A stretch of 64,000 nt of DNA from Buttiauxella sp. B2 (lineage in GTDB: Bacteria; Pseudomonadota; Gammaproteobacteria; Enterobacterales; Enterobacteriaceae): assembly GCF_006376615.1 (NCBI RefSeq), contig NZ_VEXQ01000001.1:310001-374000 (forward strand), in the 5' to 3' direction. The notes beneath the pieces were generated by a model, which ran no database searches, was not told the DNA's origin, and saw only the letters and a program-made list of their open reading frames with translations. Below, piece by piece: positions 19,845 to 30,055 of this stretch (positions are counted from its first letter, which is position 1; each line of letters begins with the position of its first letter). The translations under genes and the position numbers were made by a program.

Positions 19845-20852
19845 TTAAACTTCGACTTTAGATAAGGGCAAACTTTGACCAATGCGTAGCGGTACAAAAA
19901 GACCACTCTCTTCTCCTGCATCTTTTAAGGCTGCAAACAACTCTTGCGGCGGCATATCCAAGGACTCGTCAGCAAGTTCAAACACTCCCCAATGTATTGG
20001 AACCGTGAATGGTTTGCCCAACTGTTGCCAAAGCATAACAGCCTGTTGCGGATCCATGTGATGGCTGCTCATAAACCAACGCGGGGAATATGCACCTATC
20101 GGTATCAGTGCCACATCAAGTGGACCTCGGCGTAAAGCAATATCCGCGAGCCCTGATGTATATCCTGTGTCACCACTGAACCAAATACGCAAATTATCGC
20201 TTTCAATAATCCACCCACACCACAAACTTCGATTGCGATCCCAGAACGAACGCATGCTCCAGTGCTGTGCAGGTACTGCGGTAAATGTCATTTCCTGCCA
20301 GCTAAAACTCTGCCACCAGTCAAGTTCTGTCACATGACGAATGCCACGGCGGGTAAACCAGCGCTTTAAACCTAGTGGAACGAAGAAATGGGTATCAGGA
20401 AAACGGTGGGCAATCTGACGGACTGTAGAACTGTCCAGATGATCATAATGATTGTGTGAAATCAGAACTGCATCGAGTTGATGCAATTCATTGATACGAA
20501 GCGGTGTGGGTGTTTTGCGTTCAGGGCCTGCAATGGTTAAAGGCGAAGCACGCCGGGAAAAGACAGGGTCAGTCAGTAAATATCGGCCATTAATTCGCAA
20601 CAATGCTGTTGCATGGCCTAGCCACCAAAGACGATCATCCCGGCCATTAAGCTCGGCTTTCTGCCACCACTGCTCAGTGAAAGCAGCATAACCCGCAGTT
20701 GGTGGATGAGGCAATCCCTGTGCTTTTCGCTCTTTACGCCACCGTTCAACATCACCCGGTTTTCGTAAGTTTGATTCCAGATTACGAAAGCCGTCTATTT
20801 GATGATGAAATTTTTGGGGATCAAACCAAGGATTTTTCCACCGCATGGGCAC
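19845..20852 (-). CDS. RomA-like metallo-beta-lactamase-fold hydrolase
   Basis: A 335-residue MBL-fold enzyme of the UlaG/NAPE-PLD-like branch. The zinc motif HNHYDH is at 133-138, with downstream GDTGYTSG and HWGVFELADE segments supplying further ligands. No signal peptide is seen. Homologues are named RomA (once called an outer-membrane protein of Enterobacter), but the fold indicates a cytoplasmic hydrolase of unknown substrate. It sits 28 bp downstream of yebO on the same strand and is absent from this position in E. coli K-12. Confidence 0.85.
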   Translation of the reverse strand: MPMRWKNPWFDPQKFHHQIDGFRNLESNLRKPGDVERWRKERKAQGLPHPPTAGYAAFTEQWWQKAELNGRDDRLWWLGHATALLRINGRYLLTDPVFSRRASPLTIAGPERKTPTPLRINELHQLDAVLISHNHYDHLDSSTVRQIAHRFPDTHFFVPLGLKRWFTRRGIRHVTELDWWQSFSWQEMTFTAVPAQHWSMRSFWDRNRSLWCGWIIESDNLRIWFSGDTGYTSGLADIALRRGPLDVALIPIGAYSPRWFMSSHHMDPQQAVMLWQQLGKPFTVPIHWGVFELADESLDMPPQELFAALKDAGEESGLFVPLRIGQSLPLSKVEV

Positions 20853-20880
20853 TCCAACAACACAACCGCGTGTTTAAGGA

Positions 20881-21171
20881 TTAACGTTCAGCCACCAGAC
20901 GAATAAAATCGTCTTCTTCCACATCATCTTCCTTAATCTCTATAGGTTGTTCTTCCTTTACTACTTCTGGTTCATTTGCTTCACATAAGCGGCGCAACAG
21001 GGCATTTTGTCGCTTTTGTTGATCCAGCAACTCTTCGAGTAACTCAATCTGCTCGTTGGTACGGCTGCTCGCACGGTTTACAAAAAACCAAATAACCAGG
21101 CCGATAACCAGTACCACCAGGGCAACGGTCAGGGACACAATATTCAACGCACCAATACTTAATTCGTTCAT
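20881..21171 (-). CDS. yebO: YebO small membrane protein
   Basis: A 96-residue protein with one TM segment (about residues 8-32), a coiled-coil-like stretch (EQIELLEELLDQQKRQ) and an acidic tail. Function unknown. It is located between mgrB and the RomA-like gene on the same strand, as E. coli yebO lies next to mgrB. Confidence 0.9.
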   Translation of the reverse strand: MNELSIGALNIVSLTVALVVLVIGLVIWFFVNRASSRTNEQIELLEELLDQQKRQNALLRRLCEANEPEVVKEEQPIEIKEDDVEEDDFIRLVAER

Positions 21172-21244
21172 CTTACCACCTCAGTAAAACCAGCATTCTA
21201 CACCTGCTGTACCTTAAGGTAATCACTATCTGGATAAAAACACA

Positions 21245-21388
21245 CTACCAGGGAATAAATTTGTTAATCGTGCAGATGCCACTAAAAAATTGTACATCCT
21301 GATCGCACATCACGTTGACCATTTGCGTCCATAGCAGCAGGCAAACAATAAAGACTGCAACCAAAATGAGCCATCTGTACTTTTTCAC
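21245..21388 (-). CDS. mgrB: PhoQ-inhibitory small membrane protein MgrB
   Basis: A 47-residue inner-membrane peptide that binds and inhibits the sensor kinase PhoQ, closing the PhoPQ feedback loop. One TM helix ([15 protein letters not shown]) is followed by a periplasmic tail with conserved cysteines ([14 protein letters not shown]) ending KFIPW. The GTG start at 21388 follows GGGGAGAAAGTA. In relatives, loss of mgrB gives polymyxin/colistin resistance; this copy is intact. Confidence 0.95.
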   Translation of the reverse strand: MKKYRWLILVAVFIVCLLLWTQMVNVMCDQDVQFFSGICTINKFIPW

Positions 21389-21437
21389 TACTTTCTCCCC
21401 CCGCCACCATTAAATGTAAAGTCTGACATAGACAGCC

Positions 21438-21454
21438 TAAACCACAGCTAACCC
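21438..21454 (-). promoter_or_regulatory. PhoP box upstream of mgrB
   Basis: On the minus strand GGGTTA-GCTGT-GGTTTA is a direct repeat with 11-bp periodicity, matching the (T/G)GTTTA-N5-(T/G)GTTTA PhoP box. It lies about 50 bp upstream of the mgrB GTG, consistent with PhoP activation. Confidence 0.8.
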
Positions 21455-21544
21455 CAACACATATTATTTAAGAATCATCATATTGATACTGCAGGCTTAT
21501 CCGCTACGCTTAGAATCTTGATGATTGTATAAAAAGAGGGTTAG

Positions 21545-21787
21545 ATGCGTATTTTGATTCGCTCTATTATTGTAATAGCGCTGTTGTGGATCAGCATGCT
21601 CCTCTCTGGGTATGGCGTTCTGATTGGAAGTCGTGAAAATGCTGCAGGTCTGGGGCTTCAATGCAAATACCTGACTGCACGAAATGTCATCACTGCACAA
21701 TTCATTCATACTGAAAGTGGAATTATTGGGCTTAGTGATTGCCCTGTATTGCGTAAAAGTGGTGATGTTATCGATAATGGGCAATAA
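21545..21787 (+). CDS. yobH: YobH family protein
   Basis: An 80-residue protein with an N-terminal signal or TM segment (IIVIALLWISMLLSGYGVL) and a short exported tail with conserved cysteines (LGLQCKYLT, SDCPVLRK). It matches E. coli YobH in sequence and place, divergent from mgrB and convergent with kdgR. Function unknown. Confidence 0.9.
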   Translation: MRILIRSIIVIALLWISMLLSGYGVLIGSRENAAGLGLQCKYLTARNVITAQFIHTESGIIGLSDCPVLRKSGDVIDNGQ

Positions 21788-21790
21788 GAA

Positions 21791-21814
21791 AAACGCCGCT
21801 ATTGAGCGGCGTTT
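21791..21814. terminator. Bidirectional terminator between yobH and kdgR
   Basis: A perfect 10-bp stem (AAACGCCGCT / AGCGGCGTTT) with ATTG loop is flanked by T-rich bases on both strands. Confidence 0.85.
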
Positions 21815-21823
21815 GAGTTTTCA

Positions 21824-22615
21824 TCAGAATGGATATTCGTGATAACCCATTTGTTCAGAAATAGTACGAGCGGCATCGTGGAGCATCGCCACATATTCAT
21901 GAAGACGGTCTTCAGAAAAACGCAATGTTGGAAATGAAATACTTAAACCAGCAATCACTACACCAAAGCGGTCGAATACCGGTACACCAATACAGCGTAA
22001 ACCTTCTTCTTGTTCCTGATTATCTTCGCCATATCCTTGCTCGCGAACAGTATCCAGGACTTTCAGTAACTCATCGGTGCTGGTAATAGTACGTTCCGTA
22101 CTGCGGGTGTATTCCACATCAGCCAGAATTTCACGGACTTCATCGCGATCGCGCCATGCAAGCAGGACTTTACCAATTGCAGTACTGTAAAGCGGATTGC
22201 GACGACCAATGCGCGAATACATACGCAAGTTGTACATCGAATCAATCTTGTGGATATAGACAATACTGTCTTCATCCAACGCACCCAAGTGGATAGTTTC
22301 TTTCGTAAGACGCGACAGTTCACGCATTTGAATGTCTGCACTACGAATCAAATCGACGTTTTGTAATGCACGCGCGCCAAGTTCAAAGAGCTTAAGCGTA
22401 AGCGAGTATTTTTCAGATTCACCTTCCTGGGCAACATAACCCAAGGATTTCATTGTCTGTAAAAAACGATAGACGGTGCTTTTTGACATCATTACGCGTT
22501 GCGATAATTCAGTAATACCAATTTCGCGTTCTTCGCCAAGAGCCTGTAAGATGCCAAAAACTTTCAGGACAGAAGAGACAGAATCAGGTTGTTTATCCAG
22601 ATCTGCGATTGCCAT
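21824..22615 (-). CDS. kdgR: IclR-family repressor KdgR
   Basis: A 263-residue transcriptional repressor of pectin/2-keto-3-deoxygluconate metabolism. The N-terminal winged helix-turn-helix (GITELSQRVMMSKSTVYRFLQTM) precedes an IclR effector domain (about 95-255). KDG releases it from operators in E. coli and Dickeya. It diverges from yebQ across 179 bp. Confidence 0.96.
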   Translation of the reverse strand: MAIADLDKQPDSVSSVLKVFGILQALGEEREIGITELSQRVMMSKSTVYRFLQTMKSLGYVAQEGESEKYSLTLKLFELGARALQNVDLIRSADIQMRELSRLTKETIHLGALDEDSIVYIHKIDSMYNLRMYSRIGRRNPLYSTAIGKVLLAWRDRDEVREILADVEYTRSTERTITSTDELLKVLDTVREQGYGEDNQEQEEGLRCIGVPVFDRFGVVIAGLSISFPTLRFSEDRLHEYVAMLHDAARTISEQMGYHEYPF

Positions 22616-22794
22616 TAAATCACCTCGATCGCATTTGTTTTATAAAAATCAGAACCGGTTTTTAGTATAAGTTGACTACCATGTCATCGCAATGAATCTA
22701 TTCTATTTCGTTACAAATCTGCGACATATCCCTTAAATTTAGTGCTATTATTATTTCTCTTCGAATATATCACGCATTAAGTCAAACTTTTCCT

Positions 22795-24171
22795 ATGGAT
22801 AAAACTCTTGCAGATGGGCTGCCCTTGCCGCAGCGCTATGGTGCTATTTTAGCCATTGCGTTGGGTATTACCATGGCGGTACTCGATGGTGTCATCGCAA
22901 ATGTAGCCCTTCCCACTATTGCTCACGATCTGAATGCCAGCCCGGCAGAATCCATCTGGATTGTTAATAGTTATCAAATTGCGATTATTGTTTCGTTACT
23001 CTCAATGTCCTTTTTAGGCGATATTTTCGGCTATCGTCGAGTTTATCAATGCGGCCTCGTTCTGTTTTGTATGACGTCACTTTTCTGCGCGCTATCTGAC
23101 TCGCTAACAATGTTGACCTTTGCGCGCGTACTTCAGGGTTTTGGTGGTGCCGCATTAATGAGCGTTAATACCGCGCTCATCCGGCTTATTTATCCGCAAA
23201 AATTCCTGGGGCGAGGTATGGGAATTAACTCCTTTATTGTCGCAGTTTCATCAGCTGCAGGGCCAACGATTGCCGCTGCCATTCTTTCCGTCGCCTCCTG
23301 GAAATGGTTATTTTTGATTAACGTCCCGATTGGCATTCTTGCGTTATTTCTGGCATTGCGTTTTTTGCCGGCTAACCAACAAAAATCGCAGGGCCAGCGC
23401 TTTGATATCCCAAGTGCCATTATGAATGCCTTAACGTTCGGCTTATTGATATCAGCAATCAGTGGCTTTGCTCAGGGACAATCTGGTTGGCTTATCATCG
23501 CGGAGCTGATTGCATTGGTCGTGATTGGTTTCTTCTTTATTCGCCGCCAGTTGAAACTTCCTTTCCCATTGTTGCCAGTCGATTTACTGCGCATTCCCGT
23601 TTTCTCATTATCTATGGGGACCTCAGTTTGCTCCTTCGCCGCACAGATGTTGGCAATGGTATCACTCCCCTTCTTTCTGCAATCCACTTTGGGGCGCAGC
23701 GAAGTTGAAACCGGTCTGCTTCTCACACCCTGGCCCATCGCAACGATGATAATGGCTCCGATTGCTGGCCATTTAATTGAGCGAGTGCATGCCGGCTTGC
23801 TCGGTGGGATTGGGTTGGCTGTGATGGCTTGCGGGCTGTTTGCATTGGCTCTATTGCCGTATAACCCAACGGATATCGATATTATCTGGCGCATGATTTT
23901 ATGTGGTGCGGGCTTTGGCTTGTTCCAGTCACCTAATAATCACACTATTATTTCTTCCGCTCCTCGTCACCGCAGCGGTGGTGCCAGCGGAATGCTAGGC
24001 ACTGCGAGGTTGCTCGGTCAGAGTTGCGGTGCGGCGCTGGTGGCGTTGATGTTCAACCTCTTTGCGGTGCATGGAACGCACGCATCATTGTTACTGGCGG
24101 GAAGCTTCGCCACAATCGCGGCGATTGTCAGTAGTTTACGCATGTCTCAAACCACTGCCTCGCAGGTATAA
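22795..24171 (+). CDS. yebQ: MFS multidrug efflux-type transporter YebQ
   Basis: A 458-residue, 14-TM DHA2-family transporter, with the family motif GGAALMSVNTALIRLIYP and motif C-like AVSSAAGPTIAAAIL. The substrate is not established; E. coli YebQ is annotated as a putative drug efflux protein. It is divergent from kdgR and followed by a strong terminator shared with htpX. Confidence 0.9.
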   Translation: MDKTLADGLPLPQRYGAILAIALGITMAVLDGVIANVALPTIAHDLNASPAESIWIVNSYQIAIIVSLLSMSFLGDIFGYRRVYQCGLVLFCMTSLFCALSDSLTMLTFARVLQGFGGAALMSVNTALIRLIYPQKFLGRGMGINSFIVAVSSAAGPTIAAAILSVASWKWLFLINVPIGILALFLALRFLPANQQKSQGQRFDIPSAIMNALTFGLLISAISGFAQGQSGWLIIAELIALVVIGFFFIRRQLKLPFPLLPVDLLRIPVFSLSMGTSVCSFAAQMLAMVSLPFFLQSTLGRSEVETGLLLTPWPIATMIMAPIAGHLIERVHAGLLGGIGLAVMACGLFALALLPYNPTDIDIIWRMILCGAGFGLFQSPNNHTIISSAPRHRSGGASGMLGTARLLGQSCGAALVALMFNLFAVHGTHASLLLAGSFATIAAIVSSLRMSQTTASQV

Positions 24172-24203
24172 AAAAAGCGTGCCATCGCTGGCACGCTTTT
24201 TTT
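24170..24203. terminator. Bidirectional terminator between yebQ and htpX
   Basis: Stem GCGTGCCA / TGGCACGC with a short loop is flanked by A7 on the left and T7 on the right, so it can end transcripts from both sides. Confidence 0.9.
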
Positions 24204-24217
24204 CACTCTCTATACGA

Positions 24218-25099
24218 CTACTTCAAATATTCGCCGTTACGCAATGCTTCAATACGTTTATCCAACGGTGGGTGTGTCATAAACAATTCGCTCATAGACT
24301 TTGCCTTACCGTTGATACAAAACGCCATCATGCTGCTGGCTTCTTGCGGTTCATAACTGGTTTTCAGGCGTTGCAGTGCGGCAATCATTTTTTCACGGCC
24401 GACCAATTTTGCTGAACCTGCATCCGCATGGAATTCACGGTGGCGTGAAAACCACATGGTGATGATGCTCGCCAGAATACCAAACACCAGTTCCAGGACG
24501 GTCGCAATCGCAAAATAGACAAACGGGTTACCGTTGTTGCTTTCACCTTCATCCCGGTTACCGGACAAGAACCCTGAGGCGATCTGAGCGATGATTCGGG
24601 AAATAAAGATAACGAAGGTGTTCACAACACCTTGAATCAGCGTCATGGTTACCATGTCACCATTTGCAATGTGGCTGATTTCATGCGCAATAACCGCTTC
24701 AGCTTCATCACGGCTCATGTTCTGCAACAAACCGGTACTGACAGCAACCAGCGATGCATTACGACGAGCGCCAGTGGCAAATGCGTTAATGTCTGGTGCA
24801 TGGTAAATAGCCACTTGTGGCATAGCAATACCCGCCTGCTGTGACTGCTGACGCACAGTATCCAGCAGCCAACGTTCTGTTTCATTACGTGGTTGCTCAA
24901 TTACTTCCCCGCCTACTGAACGCAATGCCATCCATTTGGACATCAGTAATGAGACGATTGAACCACCAAAGCCAAATAACACCGCCATGATCATCAGACC
25001 CTGTACGCTGCTTGACTGGATCCCCGTCAGGCTTAGCACAAGCCCGAAAACGACCATGACTGCAAGGTTGGTCAACAGGAAAAGCCCGATACGCATCAT
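24218..25099 (-). CDS. htpX: Membrane metalloprotease HtpX
   Basis: Zinc metalloprotease of inner-membrane quality control, working with FtsH. 293 residues from the ATG at 25099; the frame extends 11 codons further upstream, but this start matches E. coli. Two N-terminal TM helices are followed by HEISH (His139, Glu140, His143), two more hydrophobic segments and [10 protein letters not shown], which supplies the third ligand. CpxR induces it in E. coli; no site was assigned here. Confidence 0.95.
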   Translation of the reverse strand: MMRIGLFLLTNLAVMVVFGLVLSLTGIQSSSVQGLMIMAVLFGFGGSIVSLLMSKWMALRSVGGEVIEQPRNETERWLLDTVRQQSQQAGIAMPQVAIYHAPDINAFATGARRNASLVAVSTGLLQNMSRDEAEAVIAHEISHIANGDMVTMTLIQGVVNTFVIFISRIIAQIASGFLSGNRDEGESNNGNPFVYFAIATVLELVFGILASIITMWFSRHREFHADAGSAKLVGREKMIAALQRLKTSYEPQEASSMMAFCINGKAKSMSELFMTHPPLDKRIEALRNGEYLK

Positions 25100-25253
25100 A
25101 ATTTTCTTTTTACCTCGGTTAAAAATACGCATTCTGCGTTACCCCACATCGTAGGGGCAAGCTTGCTATTTTCAAGTATTCATCGTTGCCAAGTCGTTAA
25201 TAATACATAACTTTACATTCCAGAAGAGATTGATTTACGCGGCGTGATAGAGG

Positions 25254-25286
25254 TAAAAAAAACAGGCACAAAATTTTGTGCCTGTT
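25254..25286 (-). terminator. Terminator of proQ-prc
   Basis: On the minus strand a 26-base perfect palindrome centred on AAAATTTT (AACAGGCAC arms) is followed by eight T residues, just after the prc stop. Confidence 0.9.
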
Positions 25287-25293
25287 GGAGGAG

Positions 25294-27342
25294 TTACTTA
25301 GCAGGAGCCGGTTGCTCGACTGGTTTATCTTGCTGCATTTTTGCAAGGTCCAGCGCGATATGTACCGTCTCATCGAGATAAGGATCGGGTTCTTGATAAT
25401 CCTTCGGCAAGTCGTCCAATTTCTTCAACGGCGCTTTACCTTCTCGCTTGTAACGATCGTTAATGCGAGCCAGACGCGTAGCATCGTCTTCCTGGTTTTC
25501 TTTCTCACGTTGAGCAAGATTCAGGGACACAATATTGCGCTTCTCTTTCAGGGCATTAAAACGAGCAATGTCCTTCATGATGTACTGGAATTCAGGATCA
25601 GCGGCGATTCTATCCTGATGCAGTTTAAGCAATTGCGGCTCAAATGCGGTGAGATCGCCTGACTTAACGTAAGTTGCAGCATTGATGCTATCCCAAGGGA
25701 GCGCATTATCTTCAAACTTCTCGCCAGTTTCCGTCTCTTCAGTACCAGTTGGCATCATCACATCTGGCGTTACACCTTTACGCTGAGTACTGCCGCCATT
25801 AATGCGGTAGAACTTCTGGATGGTGTATTGCACAGAACCTAATGCAGGCCATTCTGGACGCAACATCTGGTCGTAGATTCGGTTCAAAGAACGATACTGC
25901 TGAACAGTGCCTTTCCCGAAGGTAGGTTCACCAACAATCAGCGCTCGTCCATAGTCCTGCATTGCAGCAGCAAAGATTTCAGAAGCAGACGCACTGAAAC
26001 GGTCAACCATTACGACCAGCGGGCCTTTGTAGTACACAACGCCATCGGTATCGCTATCTTCGCGTACTTTACCGTTGTTATCACGTACCTGAACAACTGG
26101 TCCGCCTGGGATAAACAGGCCAGAAAGTGAAACAGCTTCGGTTAATGCACCACCACCGTTAGAGCGTAAATCGATGATCACACTCTTAACGTTCTGCTTT
26201 TCCATCTTCTGCAACTGAACTTTAACGTCATCGGTTAAGCCAACGTAGAAACCTGGAATATCCAGCACGCCAACCTTGTCTTTGCCAATTGTTTTAATCG
26301 TCAGTTTGACCGCGCGGTCTTCAAGACGGATACGTTCACGCGTTAATGTGACCACTCGCGTTTTGGTGCCCTTGCCTGCAGGTAGGACTTCAAGACGAAC
26401 CTTGCTACCTTTTGGCCCCTTGATGAGCGCAACCACATCATCAAGACGCCAGCCAATAACATCGATCATTGGCTTGCCGGTTTGACCAACACCAACAATA
26501 CGGTCACCTACGGTGATCGCTTTGCTTTTTGCTGCTGGGCCACCCGCGACCATTGAATTGATAACTGTGTAGTCATCGTCCATTTGCAGTACGGCACCAA
26601 TACCTTCCAGAGATAAACTCATTTCGGTATTGAACTGTTCCGTATTTCGCGGCGACAAATAGTTGGTATGCGGGTCGATTTCGTGGGCAAAAGCCGTCAT
26701 CGCGAGGGAGAAAACATCTTCGCTGTTGGACTGCGCCAGACGACGAATCGCAAACTGATAACGCTTGGTCAGTGTTTCACGAATTTCCTGATCCGTTTTA
26801 CCTGTCAGTTTCAGGCTAAGTTCATCGAACTTAACTTTGCTATCCCAAAGCGTATTCAATTCGGCGACGCTCGCAGGCCACGGTGATTTGCTGCGATCCA
26901 AATTGAACGTATCTTTGCCGGTGAAATCCATCGGCTTTTCCAGCACCTTCAGCGCGTATTGATAACGCTCAAAACGTCGCTTCTGGGCCAGATTGTAGAG
27001 ATCGTAAAAAACGTCCAGTTTGCCGGTGCGCAATTCATCGCCAATTTGCTTCTTCCGCGACACAAATTGCTCAATGTCACTGGCAAGCAGGACGTTGTGG
27101 CTATAGTCGAGGAGGTTTAGATAGCGATCGAAAATTTTCGCGGAAAAATTTTCATCCAGGTCAAACTGACGGTAATGCGAGCGAGTGAAGCGTGAAGTTA
27201 CACGCTCACTCACCGTTGAGTGCTGCGTCTCTTCCTTTAACTGCGGGATTTGAGAAGCACTCGTGATGTTTTCGACGGCCAGTGCGCTACCTGCAAGAAA
27301 CAACAGACTAGCGACCGCCGTACGCTTAAAGAGTTTGTTCAT
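25294..27342 (-). CDS. prc: Tail-specific periplasmic protease Prc
   Basis: A 682-residue periplasmic serine protease that trims FtsI, degrades MepS with NlpI and removes proteins with apolar C-termini. Signal peptide 1-22 (cleavage after ALA). An N-terminal helical region, a PDZ domain and the S41 catalytic core follow. The Ser/Lys dyad is visible as FSASASEI (about residue 450) and TFGKGTVQ (about 475). The C-terminal DUF3340 region is intact. It starts 20 bp after the proQ stop. Confidence 0.96.
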   Translation of the reverse strand: MNKLFKRTAVASLLFLAGSALAVENITSASQIPQLKEETQHSTVSERVTSRFTRSHYRQFDLDENFSAKIFDRYLNLLDYSHNVLLASDIEQFVSRKKQIGDELRTGKLDVFYDLYNLAQKRRFERYQYALKVLEKPMDFTGKDTFNLDRSKSPWPASVAELNTLWDSKVKFDELSLKLTGKTDQEIRETLTKRYQFAIRRLAQSNSEDVFSLAMTAFAHEIDPHTNYLSPRNTEQFNTEMSLSLEGIGAVLQMDDDYTVINSMVAGGPAAKSKAITVGDRIVGVGQTGKPMIDVIGWRLDDVVALIKGPKGSKVRLEVLPAGKGTKTRVVTLTRERIRLEDRAVKLTIKTIGKDKVGVLDIPGFYVGLTDDVKVQLQKMEKQNVKSVIIDLRSNGGGALTEAVSLSGLFIPGGPVVQVRDNNGKVREDSDTDGVVYYKGPLVVMVDRFSASASEIFAAAMQDYGRALIVGEPTFGKGTVQQYRSLNRIYDQMLRPEWPALGSVQYTIQKFYRINGGSTQRKGVTPDVMMPTGTEETETGEKFEDNALPWDSINAATYVKSGDLTAFEPQLLKLHQDRIAADPEFQYIMKDIARFNALKEKRNIVSLNLAQREKENQEDDATRLARINDRYKREGKAPLKKLDDLPKDYQEPDPYLDETVHIALDLAKMQQDKPVEQPAPAK

Positions 27343-27362
27343 GCCCGGGTCTGGCCTCCGTT

Positions 27363-28046
27363 TCAGAACTGCAAGTGTTCTGCGCGTACGATCATTGCCA
27401 TACCAGAAGTCAGCTGTACACGGACGCCATCTTTGGTAATTTCCAGTACAGTGGCATCCATCGCGTTATTACCCGCTTTGACTTTGATTGCCTGACCCAC
27501 CTGCAAAGCAGTAATGTCTGTAACCGGAGTGCGTTTTTCTTCTTCACGCGGAGCCTGAGGCGCCGGTTTTTCTGCACGTGGTTTACGTTCTGTAGTCTCA
27601 GGACGACGCGGAGCAGGACGTGGCTTGCGATCGCGACGAGGCTTATCAGTAACGGTTTCACCATTAGCCAATGCTGCTTCGCGTTTTTTCGCTTGCTGTT
27701 CTGCGCGCTGTGCCTGAACACGAGCTTTTGCTTCTTCAAGCTGCTTACGAGCATGCTCAACATGCTGCTCATCAAGTTCACCACAAGGGTTACCGTCGAG
27801 ATCAACACGGATTGCGCCGACTTTGATACCGTACAGGTAACGCCAGCTTGAAGTATAAAGACGTAACGCGGAGCGAAGTTGAGTTTTACTGAGGCTCATC
27901 TCCCCTTCAACACGCGCGACTAAATCCTGGAAGATACCAATCTTCAGGGGGCGGGCTTCACCTTCAGCGCTAAAGCACTTTGGGAAACGCTCTGCCAAAA
28001 AGGCAATGACTTCTTTGCTACTATTCAACTTAGGTTGATTTTCCAT
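27363..28046 (-). CDS. proQ: RNA chaperone ProQ
   Basis: Global sRNA/mRNA-binding protein. The N-terminal FinO/ProQ domain (about 1-120) carries the conserved region around [20 protein letters not shown] basic Arg/Lys/Pro-rich linker (about 125-180) leads to a small C-terminal domain. The 227-residue length is close to the 232 of E. coli. Its position before prc fits their joint transcription in E. coli. Confidence 0.96.
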   Translation of the reverse strand: MENQPKLNSSKEVIAFLAERFPKCFSAEGEARPLKIGIFQDLVARVEGEMSLSKTQLRSALRLYTSSWRYLYGIKVGAIRVDLDGNPCGELDEQHVEHARKQLEEAKARVQAQRAEQQAKKREAALANGETVTDKPRRDRKPRPAPRRPETTERKPRAEKPAPQAPREEEKRTPVTDITALQVGQAIKVKAGNNAMDATVLEITKDGVRVQLTSGMAMIVRAEHLQF

Positions 28047-28150
28047 GAAATTTCCTGATTACAACGGAGTTGCCAACAATCCGCAGGCATGAACAGGCGA
28101 CATTATAATGACGCTATCAGCAAATGCCACGTTATCCGTTGTTTATCATG

Positions 28151-28639
28151 CTATCGAGTGAAGAATTTTTTAAAATCCGTGTCGGCAAGCACCAGCGAAA
28201 GCTGCGTTACCAGTTGAGATAAGCCGAGTTGGTCTTCAGGAGTAAAGCGCCCAAACTCAGTGCTATCAATGTCCAGAACCCCTATTACCTCGCCGTTTAC
28301 TGTCAACGGCAGTACGATTTCAGAGTTACTGGCAGCGTCACACGCGATGTGACCATCAAAAGCATGCACATCCTCAACGCACTGAATGCTGTTGGTAGAT
28401 ACCGCTGTACCGCACACTCCTTTTCCTACCGGGATCCGGACACAAGCGATTTTGCCCTGGAATGGCCCAAGAACCAGAGAGTCGCCTTCTAATAGATAGA
28501 AGCCTGCCCAGTTAACACCTTCCAGACGTTCAAACAGCAATGCACTGGTATTGGAAAGCGTAGCCAGAAAACTTGTTTCACCTGCCATTAGCGCACTAAA
28601 ATCGCGGTTTAAGTCCGCGTAAAATTGTTCTTTGTTCAT
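28151..28639 (-). CDS. msrC: Free methionine-(R)-sulfoxide reductase MsrC
   Basis: GAF-domain enzyme reducing free methionine-R-sulfoxide. 162 residues. The catalytic/resolving cysteines correspond to Cys66, Cys76 and Cys100 (KIACVRIP, KGVCGTAV, HIACDAAS); Cys87 is an extra one. It is divergent from letA, as in E. coli (yebR). Confidence 0.94.
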   Translation of the reverse strand: MNKEQFYADLNRDFSALMAGETSFLATLSNTSALLFERLEGVNWAGFYLLEGDSLVLGPFQGKIACVRIPVGKGVCGTAVSTNSIQCVEDVHAFDGHIACDAASNSEIVLPLTVNGEVIGVLDIDSTEFGRFTPEDQLGLSQLVTQLSLVLADTDFKKFFTR

Positions 28640-28810
28640 TGATTAACCATAGTATGTTGTCTTACTCAACTGCATAGCATAGTAAAATAAGCACTAAATG
28701 CGTTATGCCACAAGGTGTATCATTCCATGAATTACTATACGCTTAACGAATATTTCATAATCCATTGAGATACCCCATGAGCCAACGGTATTCCCTGCTT
28801 ACGATGAAAC

Positions 28811-30055
28811 ATGAAAATACACGCCATTAGCCATGCTGTACCGCAGGCACGTTATCAGCGTTGTCCCCAATGCGATACCCTTTTCTCGTTACCGTTGGTT
28901 AAATCATCGCAAAGCGCGTACTGCCCGCGCTGCGACGCAAAAATTTACCATGGGCGCGACTGGTCTCTAACGCGCCTGGCGGCGATGGCCGTCGCCATGT
29001 TGTTACTGATGCCCGTCGCGTTTTCAGAACCCTTAGTGCGCATCTATTTGCTGGGCACTCGCATCGATGCCAATCTCTTACAGGGGATTTGGCAGATGAC
29101 CAGCCAGGGCGATCCCCTGACCGCCGCGATTGTGATGTTTTGCGCAGTCGGCGCACCCGCTACATTAGTTGCCGGTATCATTTATCTCTATTTTGGCAAT
29201 ATTCTTGGGATGAACTTGCGTCCAGTTCTGTTGATGCTTGAGAAACTTAAAGAATGGGTGATGCTGGATATTTATCTCGTTGGTATCGGTGTGGCCTGCA
29301 TAAAGGTACGCGAGTTTGCGTATATCCAACCCGGTGTGGGTCTGGTGGCGTTTATCGCATTGGCAATATTGAGCCTGCTTACGCTGATTCATTTAAACAT
29401 GGAACAGTTGTGGTCGCGTTTTTACCCGCAACGCCCACCTCGTGCATGGAGCCCTCAGCTTCGCGTGTGCCTGGGCTGCCATTTCACTGGCGTACCGGAT
29501 AATCGCGGGCGCTGTCCACGCTGCCACGTACCGCTAAGAGAGCGTCGTCGCCATAGCCTGCAAAAATCCTGGGCGGCATTAATCGGTTCGTTAATCTTTT
29601 TACTTCCCGCGAACCTGCTTCCGATTTCGATACTTTACATCAATGGTTCACGCCAGGAAGATACCATCCTTTCGGGGATTATTTCCCTCGCCAACAGTAA
29701 TGTCGCTGTGGCTGCAGTAGTATTTATTGCCAGTATCCTTGTGCCTTTCGTCAAGGTTATCGTGCTGATTTCATTACTACTAAGCATTCGTTTCAAATGC
29801 GAGAAAGGGCTTAGAACGCGCATTTTACTGCTACGCTTTATCACCTGGATTGGCCGCTGGTCGATTCTCGATCTCTTTGTTATTTCGCTTACGATGTCGC
29901 TGGTCAATCGCGATCAGTTACTGGCATTCACTATGGGACCGGCTGCGTTTTATTTTGGCGCGGCGGTTATTTTAACTATTCTTGCTGTCGAATGGCTGGA
30001 TAGCCGACTACTTTGGGACGCACATGAGTCAGGAAATGCCCGCTTCACCGACTGA
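28811..30055 (+). CDS. letA: Lipid-transport inner-membrane protein LetA
   Basis: A 414-residue integral protein of the PqiA/LetA family (formerly YebS) that feeds lipids to the LetB tube. Two zinc-ribbon domains are visible: Cys18/21/38/41 (CPQC, CPRC) and a second before the other TM block (CLGC, CPRC). Eight TM helices are expected. An in-frame TGA just upstream makes 28811 the earliest ATG, so the N-terminus is about 13 residues shorter than in E. coli. The end overlaps letB by 32 bp. Confidence 0.94.
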   Translation: MKIHAISHAVPQARYQRCPQCDTLFSLPLVKSSQSAYCPRCDAKIYHGRDWSLTRLAAMAVAMLLLMPVAFSEPLVRIYLLGTRIDANLLQGIWQMTSQGDPLTAAIVMFCAVGAPATLVAGIIYLYFGNILGMNLRPVLLMLEKLKEWVMLDIYLVGIGVACIKVREFAYIQPGVGLVAFIALAILSLLTLIHLNMEQLWSRFYPQRPPRAWSPQLRVCLGCHFTGVPDNRGRCPRCHVPLRERRRHSLQKSWAALIGSLIFLLPANLLPISILYINGSRQEDTILSGIISLANSNVAVAAVVFIASILVPFVKVIVLISLLLSIRFKCEKGLRTRILLLRFITWIGRWSILDLFVISLTMSLVNRDQLLAFTMGPAAFYFGAAVILTILAVEWLDSRLLWDAHESGNARFTD